Positions 7,895 to 15,191 of a stretch of 38,565 nucleotides of DNA are shown here, one piece after another. A program made the translations under genes and the position numbers. The stretch spans positions 1-38,565 of the forward strand of contig NQOV01000011.1 in NCBI GenBank assembly GCA_002632265.1, written 5' to 3'. The stretch is from Rhodospirillaceae bacterium MC!. Lineage in GTDB: Bacteria; Pseudomonadota; Alphaproteobacteria; MC1. Below the pieces are notes generated by a model. That model saw nothing but the letters and a program-made list of their open reading frames with translations, was not told the DNA's origin and searched no databases. Positions within the stretch are counted from its first letter, which is position 1. Every line of letters begins with the position of its first letter.

Positions 7895-9487
7895 CTAGTC
7901 TTCGAAGTTTCTACGGCTACGGCGTTCGCCACCGCCACTTGATGAGCGACCACGTCCACCATCTCGACCGCCATCTCTTCCGCCATCTCGACCGCCATCT
8001 CTTCCGCCATCTCGACCGCCTGTGCGTCCACGACCGCCACGGCCGCCGTCTCTTCGGCTATCGCCACCACGTCCACCGTCTCGTCCACCGCCGAAAGATT
8101 CACGATCTCGATTGCGTGAACGGTTGCCGTCATCTCTTGAACGTCCACCGTCTCGGAAATTACGATCGTCGCCGTTATTATCGTTACGGCCGTTATCGCC
8201 GTCATTATTGCGATTGCGTTCATTACGATCTCTAAAACCATTTCCGCCACGTCTATTTTCCGAACGTCCGCCACGATTTCCGCCGTCTCTAGAACGTCCG
8301 CCACCATCACGACCACGACCGCCACCATTTCCACGGCCACCGCCACCGCCACCACGACCACCACGGCCGCCACGTTTTTTATTTAGTGGAATATATTTTT
8401 CCTTTTCCCCTGTAAGGAAATTTTGAATGTTACGCCATTTGATATCGTCATCACTATTGGAAATCATAGAAATGGCTGTACCGTCGGCATTTGCTCTTGC
8501 GGTTCTGCCGATTCTGTGGACGTAATCTTCAGGATTATCAGGTAGATCGTAGTTGATAACATAGGCAATATGGGGAATATCCAAACCACGAGCGGCGACA
8601 TCGGTGGCCACAAGAATATCAAACTTACCATTTCTAAAATTATTGGTAATGCGTGAGCGTTTAGTCTGACGTACGCCACCATGCAAGATATCAGATTTAT
8701 AACCTGCTTGTCTGATCTGTCCTTCAAGTTTTTCTACACTACGTTGAGTACGAGCGAAAATAATAATACTCCCGCCACATTCTTCTAGCAATTCGAAAAG
8801 AGTAGCATTCTTATTGCCCACATCTTTTAATATGCGTTGTTCGATTTTATCGGCAATGGCATTTAAACTTCCCACTTCAATACGTTCAGGATCAACTAAA
8901 TATCGAGCCGATACTTTAGTGATAGCCTTAGGTAAGGTAGCAGAAAATAACATAGTTTGACGACCGTCAGGAATTTCTGCTACGATGTCATCAATTTGAA
9001 TACCAAAACCCATATCCAACATTCTATCGGTTTCATCTAAGACAAGATACTTACAACTACTTAAATTCAACGTACCTTTTCTTATGTGATCGTTAATTCT
9101 GCCAGGTGTACCTACTATAATACGTGCATGCTGTTTTAGATCTCTGATTTGTCTTCCCATATCTTGACCGCCTATTAAAAGTGCGGTTCTTGTTTTACGA
9201 TCTGTAGATAGTAATTGACGTGCTAAAGCATTTATTTGTTGTGCTAATTCACGGCTTGGAGCTACAATTAAGGCAGATGTCTTGGGATTTTCTTGCAACT
9301 GGTGGATTATGGGAATTAAAAAAGCCCCTGTTTTCCCTGTACCAGTTTGTGCTGACGCTAAAACGTCCTTGCCTGCTAAGACCACTGGAATCGATTGCTC
9401 TTGAACTGGAGTAGGAGTCGTATAACTCATTTGTTCCATAGCATCTAGTAGTTTTTCACTTAAATCATAGTTAGTAAATGTACTCAA
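7895..9487 (-). CDS. rhlE: RhlE-like DEAD-box RNA helicase with long Arg/Gly-rich tail
   Basis: This 530-residue ATP-dependent RNA helicase has the Q motif (TPTPVQ, Q29), motif I AQTGTGKT (46-53), Ia PSRELA, Ib TPGR, motif II, SAT (III), a second RecA domain with FARTQRSVEKLEG and ATDVAARGLDIP, and motif VI HRIGRTAR. Motif II reads DETD (151-154) rather than DEAD. After about residue 375 the protein is almost only Arg, Gly, Asp, Asn and Ser, ending in DGGR tetrapeptide repeats encoded by a 12/24-bp DNA repeat near 7960-8020. Such RGG tails bind RNA and favour condensate formation. The start is TTG: the family N-terminus matches and the next Met (residue 17) lies just before the Q motif. Likely role: ribosome assembly or RNA decay. 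Confidence 0.9.
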   Translation of the reverse strand: MSTFTNYDLSEKLLDAMEQMSYTTPTPVQEQSIPVVLAGKDVLASAQTGTGKTGAFLIPIIHQLQENPKTSALIVAPSRELAQQINALARQLLSTDRKTRTALLIGGQDMGRQIRDLKQHARIIVGTPGRINDHIRKGTLNLSSCKYLVLDETDRMLDMGFGIQIDDIVAEIPDGRQTMLFSATLPKAITKVSARYLVDPERIEVGSLNAIADKIEQRILKDVGNKNATLFELLEECGGSIIIFARTQRSVEKLEGQIRQAGYKSDILHGGVRQTKRSRITNNFRNGKFDILVATDVAARGLDIPHIAYVINYDLPDNPEDYVHRIGRTARANADGTAISMISNSDDDIKWRNIQNFLTGEKEKYIPLNKKRGGRGGRGGGGGGRGNGGGRGRDGGGRSRDGGNRGGRSENRRGGNGFRDRNERNRNNDGDNGRNDNNGDDRNFRDGGRSRDDGNRSRNRDRESFGGGRDGGRGGDSRRDGGRGGRGRTGGRDGGRDGGRDGGRDGGRDGGRGRSSSGGGERRSRRNFED

Positions 9488-9831
9488 AATAAGAATCTTT
9501 CATTATTAAAATATTGTAATTTAAATATATTAACAAATAAAAAATATAAATGATAGGTAAATTTTTATTTTATAATAGGAGTTAAGACAAAAATATATTT
9601 TAACTTAGCTAAAACAATTATTTGACTTCTTTTATTTCTTGTAACATCTTAAAATTATTAATCAAAAAATGTTAAAAACAAACTAAGAGAGAGAAATAAG
9701 AGATGAGAATAAGGAGTGAGAATGAATGAGTGCTTTTTCACGTCCTTTAAACTTTTACCTTGCTTTTAGCTTGGTTTCATGTTACATTATTTTCTAACTA
9801 TAAAATTTTAACATTTAGGAGTTTTTTACAA
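9488..9831. other. Intergenic region between helicase and parvulin genes
   Basis: This 344-bp AT-rich spacer divides divergent genes. The helicase side (9488-9660) is more than 80% A+T with no clear motif. The right half carries a purine-rich imperfect repeat (GAGAATAAGGAGTGAGAATGAATGAGTG) and AATGAGTGCTTTTTC, a half-copy of the palindrome downstream of emrA. The parvulin promoter follows. Confidence 0.55.
9760..9788 (+). promoter_or_regulatory. Candidate sigma-70 promoter of the parvulin gene
   Basis: TTGCTT at 9760-9765 and TACATT at 9783-9788 are separated by 17 bp and lie about 44 bp before the chosen ATG. The same -35 hexamer, TTGCTT, occurs ahead of guaB with an 18-bp spacer. Confidence 0.45.
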
Positions 9832-10803
9832 ATGTTCATTAAAAGTAAATTATTATCAACCACAATTTTATCTGCTGTTTTAGGCGGAGCGTTATTACTT
9901 TCATCTTGTAATGGTAGCGATACTCCCCAAGAACCAGATAACACAAAAGTATTAGCAACTTCAGACGCTGGTAAAATTACACAAAAGAACGTAGATGACC
10001 TTAAAAAAATGTTACCGCCACAATATCTTGCCATGCCTGATTCAAGATTAACACCAATGTTACTAGAAGAGTTAATTACAGAAAGCATTCTTGATAAAGA
10101 AGGCAACAAACGTAAACTAAAAGATTCAGCCGAGTATAAAAAAGAAGTGGCTAAAATCGAAAAACAAGCTCTAAGAAAAATTGTAATTGAAAAATTAAGT
10201 AAAGAAGCGGTTACAGATGAAGCTATTAAATCTGCTTACGATAAAATGCACGCATCAACTAAACCAGTATTAGAAGTTCGTGCTCGTCATATTTTAGTTA
10301 AGACGAAAAAACAAGCCTCATCAATTTTAGCACAGCTTAAAAAAGGTGGTGATTTCGCTAAACTTGCAATGAAAAATTCAACAGGTCCTACAGGTAAAAC
10401 AGGGGGCGAACTTGGTTGGTTCTCTAAGGAAAAAATGGTGCCAGAATTTTCAGCAGTAGCCTTTAAACTTAAAGATAAGGAATTCGGCTTGGCGAAAACT
10501 TCATTCGGTTGGCACGTTATCCAACGAGAAGAACATCGTATACAACCAGTTCCGCCACTGGATGATAAAATGAAAGCAAGTATCAGATCTCAACTAGCTC
10601 CACAAGCTTTACAAGCTCTTGTTAAGAAGTTAAGAGACGCTAGCCACGTTAAAAACATCTACGAAGAAGAATTAGTAGCCAAAGAGAAAAAAGCCCAAGA
10701 CGACGCCGACGCTAAAGCTAAAACCACAGACACAAGCTCAAGCGACAGTAGCAATAAGCAAGAACCAAAAACTGGCGATACTAAAACTAAAACTTCTAAA
10801 TAA
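9832..10803 (+). CDS. Parvulin-type (PpiC/PrsA-like) peptidyl-prolyl isomerase lipoprotein
   Basis: With the start at 9832 the product has 323 residues. This ATG is preceded by AGGAG ten bases upstream and gives a lipoprotein signal (MFIKSKLLSTTILSAVLGGA, lipobox LSSC with Cys26). The upstream in-frame ATG at 9760 would bury that signal. Residues about 35-145 form a helical SurA/PrsA-like N-terminal region. Residues 146-236 are the parvulin domain (RARHILVKTKK, GGDFAKLA, GGELGWFSKEKMVPEF, FGWHVIQ). The tail after about 285 is low-complexity Lys/Asp/Ser/Thr. It probably assists folding of exported proteins in the periplasm from a membrane anchor. A strong terminator follows, so it is likely monocistronic. 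Confidence 0.88.
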   Translation: MFIKSKLLSTTILSAVLGGALLLSSCNGSDTPQEPDNTKVLATSDAGKITQKNVDDLKKMLPPQYLAMPDSRLTPMLLEELITESILDKEGNKRKLKDSAEYKKEVAKIEKQALRKIVIEKLSKEAVTDEAIKSAYDKMHASTKPVLEVRARHILVKTKKQASSILAQLKKGGDFAKLAMKNSTGPTGKTGGELGWFSKEKMVPEFSAVAFKLKDKEFGLAKTSFGWHVIQREEHRIQPVPPLDDKMKASIRSQLAPQALQALVKKLRDASHVKNIYEEELVAKEKKAQDDADAKAKTTDTSSSDSSNKQEPKTGDTKTKTSK

Positions 10804-10860
10804 ACTTTACACATTCACTCCTTAAAGATTATTTAAGGGAAAAGTTAGTTTATAAAATGA

Positions 10861-10898
10861 ATCTCTTAATTTGTGATGAATTAAGAGATCTTTTTTTT
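10861..10898 (+). terminator. Intrinsic terminator after the parvulin gene
   Basis: ATCTCTTAATT (10861-10871) and AATTAAGAGAT (10879-10889) form a perfect 11-bp stem with a 7-base loop. C and eight Ts follow (10891-10898). It lies about 57 bp after the stop codon. Confidence 0.9.
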
Positions 10899-11001
10899 AT
10901 TATCTTGACAATATACAGGCGTGGGCAAAATATCAAGATTAGCAAGTAAGACAAGTAGCAAGTAAGAAAAGTGAAAAGTGGTAAGAATGGAGAGCGATAC
11001 A

Positions 11002-12102
11002 ATGCAAAAAGTACAAACTCATAAAAACAATAGCATATACAAAAAAGTAGCAACGGGAAATAATCCAAGATTGGATTTACTTCCAAAGCTAAAAGCAGGT
11101 ATATTATATTTCTTTATGTTCTGCTCGTTGATGACTTTAACATCCTGTAGTATGAATTTCTCAATCATTGAGCCATGGGCGAGCGAAGAAAGTAAAAGTA
11201 ATATTTTATTTCTCTTAAAAGGAGTATTTGTAACCTTAGAGCTTTCCATATATTCCATATTTTTTGCGGTAATTCTTGGTTTTATCTTTGCCATATTTAG
11301 ATTATCACATAATAAGATATTATCTTCAATCGGTTCAATATATGTTACTATCTTTAGGATTATTCCCTTATTTGTGTTATTACTCTGGGTTTATTACGCC
11401 CTACCCATAAGCTTACAAGAATTACCCGAAAGCGTTAAAGATACACCAATTATGAAATTCATATTTAAATCCTTAACACCATTATTTGCCTCTGTCTTAG
11501 CACTATCTTTAAATGCAGGCTCGTTTTTTACCGAGATATTCCGATCAGGAATCCAAAGCGTTGCTAAAGGACAAATGGAAGCAGGGAAAACCTTAGGATT
11601 AAGCAAATTCCGAATCATGATTCATATTGTCTTGCCCCAAGCCTTTAAGAATGTAGTAGCTCCAACAATCAGCCAATTTATTACCATTGTCAAAGATACA
11701 TCAATGGCCTCAATGATAACTCTATTTGAATTAACTCGCCGAGTTTCCCAACTGCAAGCCCAAACATTCAGACCTTTAGAATTATATACATTCTTAGCCG
11801 TTGAGTATCTTGTATTGTTGGGGACTTTAAGTTATATTGGGCGTCAAGTGGAATTATCTCGTTATAAGATATCAATATTATTATCTTCAATCTTTTCCCT
11901 ATTGATATTATGTTGTTATAACATGAGCTTAACAACAATGAATTCCTACGCCATTCAAGCCATAATAGCTATTTTTTATGTGCTGATTGTAATGATAATC
12001 TTACGATACAAACCTAAATTACATCTTGCGAATTTCGTTTATGTGGGGTTCATATATAATATAATTTATTTAGTAATCAATATCATAGCTTGCGGATTAT
12101 AA
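11002..12102 (+). CDS. Polar amino acid ABC transporter permease with C-terminal extension
   Basis: I chose the ATG at 11002 (366 residues) because GGAG lies nine bases upstream; starts at 10978 or 10987 are possible. The core is a HisM/GlnP-type permease: GVFVTLELSIYSIFFAVILG, FRIIPLFVLLLWVYY, and the EAA loop EAGKTLGLSKFRIMIHIVLPQAF that contacts the ATPase. Such proteins are usually 215-250 residues. This one has an N-terminal extension with a hydrophobic segment ending LTSC, and about 85 extra C-terminal residues forming two or three more membrane helices (ISILLSSIFSLLILC, AIIAIFYVLIVMIIL, FIYNIIYLVINIIA). The ATPase gene follows after 45 bp. No substrate-binding protein gene is nearby. 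Confidence 0.87.
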   Translation: MQKVQTHKNNSIYKKVATGNNPRLDLLPKLKAGILYFFMFCSLMTLTSCSMNFSIIEPWASEESKSNILFLLKGVFVTLELSIYSIFFAVILGFIFAIFRLSHNKILSSIGSIYVTIFRIIPLFVLLLWVYYALPISLQELPESVKDTPIMKFIFKSLTPLFASVLALSLNAGSFFTEIFRSGIQSVAKGQMEAGKTLGLSKFRIMIHIVLPQAFKNVVAPTISQFITIVKDTSMASMITLFELTRRVSQLQAQTFRPLELYTFLAVEYLVLLGTLSYIGRQVELSRYKISILLSSIFSLLILCCYNMSLTTMNSYAIQAIIAIFYVLIVMIILRYKPKLHLANFVYVGFIYNIIYLVINIIACGL

Positions 12103-12147
12103 GAAATTTATAAGAACATTTATAAGAAAAATTAAGGAGAATTAAAA

Positions 12148-12879
12148 ATGAGCGATAGCATAATCAGAATGAAAAACGTTAGTAAATTTTACGGCGAATT
12201 CAAAGCTCTCTCAAACATCAACTTAGATGTGAAAAAAGGCTCGGTATTAGTCATATGCGGACCATCAGGATCAGGTAAATCTACCCTAATACGTACCATT
12301 AATCAGCTAGAACAAATAGATGACGGTGCTATCTTTGTTAACGATATGGAATTCTGTTCCAAAGGTAAAATCATCCCATTAAATGGTAAAGTTGGCATGG
12401 TCTTCCAACAATTTAATTTATTTCCCCATATGACAGTTTTGGAAAATCTAACTCTAGGACAAAAAATCGTTCTCAAACAAAAAAAGCAAAAGGCCATAGA
12501 TTTCGCCATGCAAACCCTAACTCAAGTGCAAATGGAACAACATTCCCATAAGTATCCAGATCAACTATCAGGCGGTCAGCAACAACGTATCGCCATTGCA
12601 AGATCCTTATGTATGCGTCCTGAAGTTCTCTTATTCGACGAACCCACATCTGCCCTTGATCCTGAAATGGTAAAAGAAGTTCTCGACGTTATGGAATCTC
12701 TCGCACGATCTGGTACAACCATGATATGCGTAACCCACGAAATGGGCTTCGCCAAACACGTCGCTGACAAAATCATCTTCATGGACAAAGGCGAAATCCT
12801 CGAAGAAAACACCGCCGAAAACTTCTTCTCCAACCCCCAACACAAACGCAGTAAAGAATTCCTCGAAAAAATCCTATAA
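12148..12879 (+). CDS. Polar amino acid ABC transporter ATP-binding protein (GlnQ/HisP-like)
   Basis: This 243-residue cytoplasmic ATPase has Walker [10 protein letters not shown] (38-46), Q loop [14 protein letters not shown], signature LSGGQQQR (140-147), Walker B LLFDEP with the catalytic Glu165, D loop SALDPE and H loop VTHEMGF. It fits the polar amino acid uptake subfamily, with near-universal conservation and normal length. AAGGAG lies eight bases before the ATG. It would power the permease encoded just upstream. Codons near the 3' end shift strongly to C-ending forms. The second palindrome array begins 21 bp after its stop codon. Confidence 0.93.
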   Translation: MSDSIIRMKNVSKFYGEFKALSNINLDVKKGSVLVICGPSGSGKSTLIRTINQLEQIDDGAIFVNDMEFCSKGKIIPLNGKVGMVFQQFNLFPHMTVLENLTLGQKIVLKQKKQKAIDFAMQTLTQVQMEQHSHKYPDQLSGGQQQRIAIARSLCMRPEVLLFDEPTSALDPEMVKEVLDVMESLARSGTTMICVTHEMGFAKHVADKIIFMDKGEILEENTAENFFSNPQHKRSKEFLEKIL

Positions 12880-12900
12880 ATATATCCTACCCCCCCCTTA

Positions 12901-13335
12901 GGATTGAAAGAAAGATCATGCGACGTCCCTTAAACTAGAGCGACACGTACTCACATCCACATAATCCCTAATTCAAAACCCACCCTAACTTATTTAACGC
13001 AATCCTAAATCCGCAGGATTGGGAGAAATGAACTAAGATGTGCTTGTAAGCGATACGCCGTGTACTTAAATGCTTACACTAGTACCGCTTCCAAGTACAG
13101 ATACCACAATCTGCAAGCCTTAGGATTGGGAGAAATTGGCTAAGATGTGCCTTAAACTAGGGCGACGTGTACTCACGTCTACATAAGCCCTAGTTTAAGG
13201 TGCATATTAGTCAATTTATCACGATCCGCAGGATTGAGAGAAATGAGATAAGATGTGCCTTAACTTAGGGCGACGTGTACTCACGTCTACATAAGCCCTA
13301 AGATAAGGTGCATATTAGCTCATTTATCTCAATCC
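12901..13335. repeat. Array 2 of the ~105-bp nested palindrome (4 copies)
   Basis: Copies lie at 12901-13005 (degenerate), 13016-13111 (right outer arm shortened by a deletion), 13123-13227 and 13231-13335. The second copy carries the CTTGTAAGCG inner stem. The first and third carry the CTTAAACTAG-type stem, degenerate in the first. The fourth carries CCTTAACTTAGGGC with a matching partner GCCCTAAGATAAGG. In the fourth copy both outer arms read ATGAG/CTCAT where other copies have ATGGG/CCCAT, a paired change. The last base is adjacent to the TAA stop of the exported-protein gene on the minus strand. Confidence 0.9.
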
Positions 13336-14043
13336 TTAGCCCATGGGGCGGGGGCCCCAGCTGGCTTGGGAGAAAATAATGGCTAATATTGGTAGGGTTA
13401 CTGCTCCGCCGACGATTATGGTTGGAACTGCTAGGGGTACGTTTACTTTGAACATTATGGATGTGTCGTTTTTAGTGTTTCTGCCGAAGAATGTTGTGTG
13501 TTTTACGCCTACTTGGATAATATCGCCTAAGCCGACGCCTGCACCGACGGAAAAATCATTAGTAACATCGCCTACACCACCGCCTACCATGGCGTATACA
13601 TCTAACAAGTAAAAGGGGTTTGGCCTTAAGAATGTGGCATAACCGTCTAATCCCATATGAGCGGATAGATATAGGTTAGCGTTTACTGTGCTAGTCTTAA
13701 ACATTTCGCCATTATTATCTTTTAACTTCATTTTATTGAATTCTAGTTCGAAAGCTGGGGAAAGATAGTTTGATAAGTGTCCGGGAATTTGGCGTTTATT
13801 TGCACCGTAATTTCGCCAACCTATACTTATACTTCTTTGGTTATCTGAAGAGGACATGCCAAAACCCACATACGGATCAGCCCATATAAGGTAGCTGTCT
13901 GATTGATCGCTAGCATAATGGTGGCGATATTTTGATTGATCTTCTGTTTCATCATCATAGGGATCGCCCATGGCAATGGTGGAATTTACTAGGAATAATA
14001 TACTTGAAAGTATGAATATAAGAATAGATACGTATTTTTTCAT
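13336..14043 (-). CDS. Exported, probably outer-membrane protein (paralog 3)
   Basis: The 235-residue product has a signal peptide (MKKYVSILIFILSSILFLV..., cleavage near IAMG around 25) and an acidic/His-rich mature start. Blocks shared with the proteins at 6627-7861 follow: DPYVGFGMS, LSPAFELEFNKMKLKDNNGEMF, and NANLYLS. Gly-rich alternating segments suggest a small barrel. After the DTSIMFKVNV strand, where paralog 1 ends soon after the aligned DNSINLTFKL strand, it carries a longer hydrophobic C-terminus. This ends WGPRPMG, and its TAA stop touches the last repeat of array 2. The C-terminal extension may derive from non-coding DNA next to the array. Function unknown. Confidence 0.7.
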   Translation of the reverse strand: MKKYVSILIFILSSILFLVNSTIAMGDPYDDETEDQSKYRHHYASDQSDSYLIWADPYVGFGMSSSDNQRSISIGWRNYGANKRQIPGHLSNYLSPAFELEFNKMKLKDNNGEMFKTSTVNANLYLSAHMGLDGYATFLRPNPFYLLDVYAMVGGGVGDVTNDFSVGAGVGLGDIIQVGVKHTTFFGRNTKNDTSIMFKVNVPLAVPTIIVGGAVTLPILAIIFSQASWGPRPMG

Positions 14044-14182
14044 CTTAAAAGTCTAGCATAATTCTATAAATATGTCAATAATATTCCCCATAAAGCTCTA
14101 TGTAAACTTGAATAAACCTTGACTTTAAAAAGAAATAATCATATAATTAACTAAACACTATATAAAATACGAAAGCTAACCC

Positions 14183-14782
14183 ATGACTAAGCACAATAAC
14201 ACAAATAATAAATCCATAGAATATCTAAAAGATAACAACATTATCCAAACTGACGAACATCATCTTATGGATATATCACTCATGACAACCCACAAGAAAA
14301 TCGCCATAATCACCCTGTGCATTTTGTTAATAGTCGCTATAATTCCCATTGGCTTTTTATGGTACATCTTTGGAGCGAACCCTTTAGGCTTAATTATTTT
14401 GATCCTGATTGTTGGTGGTATCTTTTCTTATTCCCTTTTTAAGATCCTAAAAAACACTAAACAAGCTTTAGATCGCTCTAAAAACACTCATTATTTTATC
14501 ACATCCAAACGAGTATATTTTAACCATGATATTACAGGCGAATACACAGCCGTAAATATTGATGATATCGAATACATTGAAGTTCAAATCGAACGCAAAA
14601 CCCACATGAGCAAAAAAGGGAAAAAATATCCCATTGATACTTTCAATAATCTTCTTTTCAAACTCAAAGACAATTCGGAAATCATCATCAGCAAAATAAA
14701 CCGCCAGCCCCTAGAAGACAATGCAGAACTCCTAAATACCACTTTCGGCACTCTTTTCCGCCAACGTATCATCCCCTTATAA
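14183..14782 (+). CDS. Membrane protein with PH-like (bPH-type) domain, hypothetical
   Basis: This 199-residue protein has a hydrophilic start rich in Asn. Two adjacent membrane helices span roughly 50-95 (KIAIITLCILLIVAIIPIGF and LGLIILILIVGGIFSYSLF). A soluble C-terminal part follows with YFITSKRVYF, VNIDDIEYIEVQIE and LLFKLKDNSEIIISKI. That pattern of a small beta-rich domain after a membrane hairpin resembles bacterial PH-domain proteins of the DUF304/bPH_2 type, though I cannot confirm the family by eye. It stands alone on the plus strand, divergent from paralog 3, with only a weak GAAAG ribosome-binding sequence. Function unknown. Confidence 0.7.
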   Translation: MTKHNNTNNKSIEYLKDNNIIQTDEHHLMDISLMTTHKKIAIITLCILLIVAIIPIGFLWYIFGANPLGLIILILIVGGIFSYSLFKILKNTKQALDRSKNTHYFITSKRVYFNHDITGEYTAVNIDDIEYIEVQIERKTHMSKKGKKYPIDTFNNLLFKLKDNSEIIISKINRQPLEDNAELLNTTFGTLFRQRIIPL

Positions 14783-15191
14783 TAAAACTCCCAATATAGA
14801 CTCATTTTGAATCACAGAAAGAAATATCTCATATTCTCAACACACAACCCAACTTATCCACACACTTATCCACAGATTTACTAACATAAGATGTTAACAA
14901 CTTATTAATATTCCTTAACTCAAGCAAGATCTTAACATACACTCAATAAGCGAGATAACAAACTACACATACACATATGAAAGAATGTTTTGATTTTGGG
15001 GATTTGACTGTAGTTATTCTTGGAAGTTTAATCTAAAGGTTAAAGATCTAAAGCATTGTATTTAAATAACTTTACTCTTAAATATAAATTATATAAACTT
15101 TATACTAGACTTCATGTAACAATCGTTATATTATAGAGATAGTCAACTTCAGAAAATTTTTACATAAGATAATAGGATATTTGTTTATATA
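14783..15191. other. AT-rich intergenic region with DnaA boxes
   Basis: This 409-bp spacer has no supported gene. It contains two perfect DnaA boxes at 14854-14874 and long AT-rich runs, especially 15055-15105, that could unwind easily. The GH20-homologue promoter probably lies in 15060-15150, but no clear -35/-10 pair stands out. Confidence 0.6.
14854..14874 (+). promoter_or_regulatory. Two perfect DnaA boxes in tandem
   Basis: TTATCCACA occurs at 14854-14862 and again at 14866-14874, 12 bp start to start and in the same orientation. Both match the high-affinity DnaA consensus exactly. They could titrate DnaA, regulate a neighbour, or be part of an origin. Single perfect boxes also occur inside coding sequence near 7328 and 26355, so only the tandem arrangement in a spacer is notable. 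Confidence 0.65.

Noticed and set aside
7858-8426. Long open frames over the helicase tail in other frames on both strands
   Set aside because: Their products are low-complexity (Val/Ala/Glu, Arg/Pro or His/Arg). They are shadows of the Arg/Gly-rich tail, whose frame is continuous with the helicase domains.
9760-9831. Upstream ATG start for the parvulin lipoprotein
   Set aside because: It would put 24 residues before a clean lipoprotein signal; AGGAG with good spacing supports the ATG at 9832.
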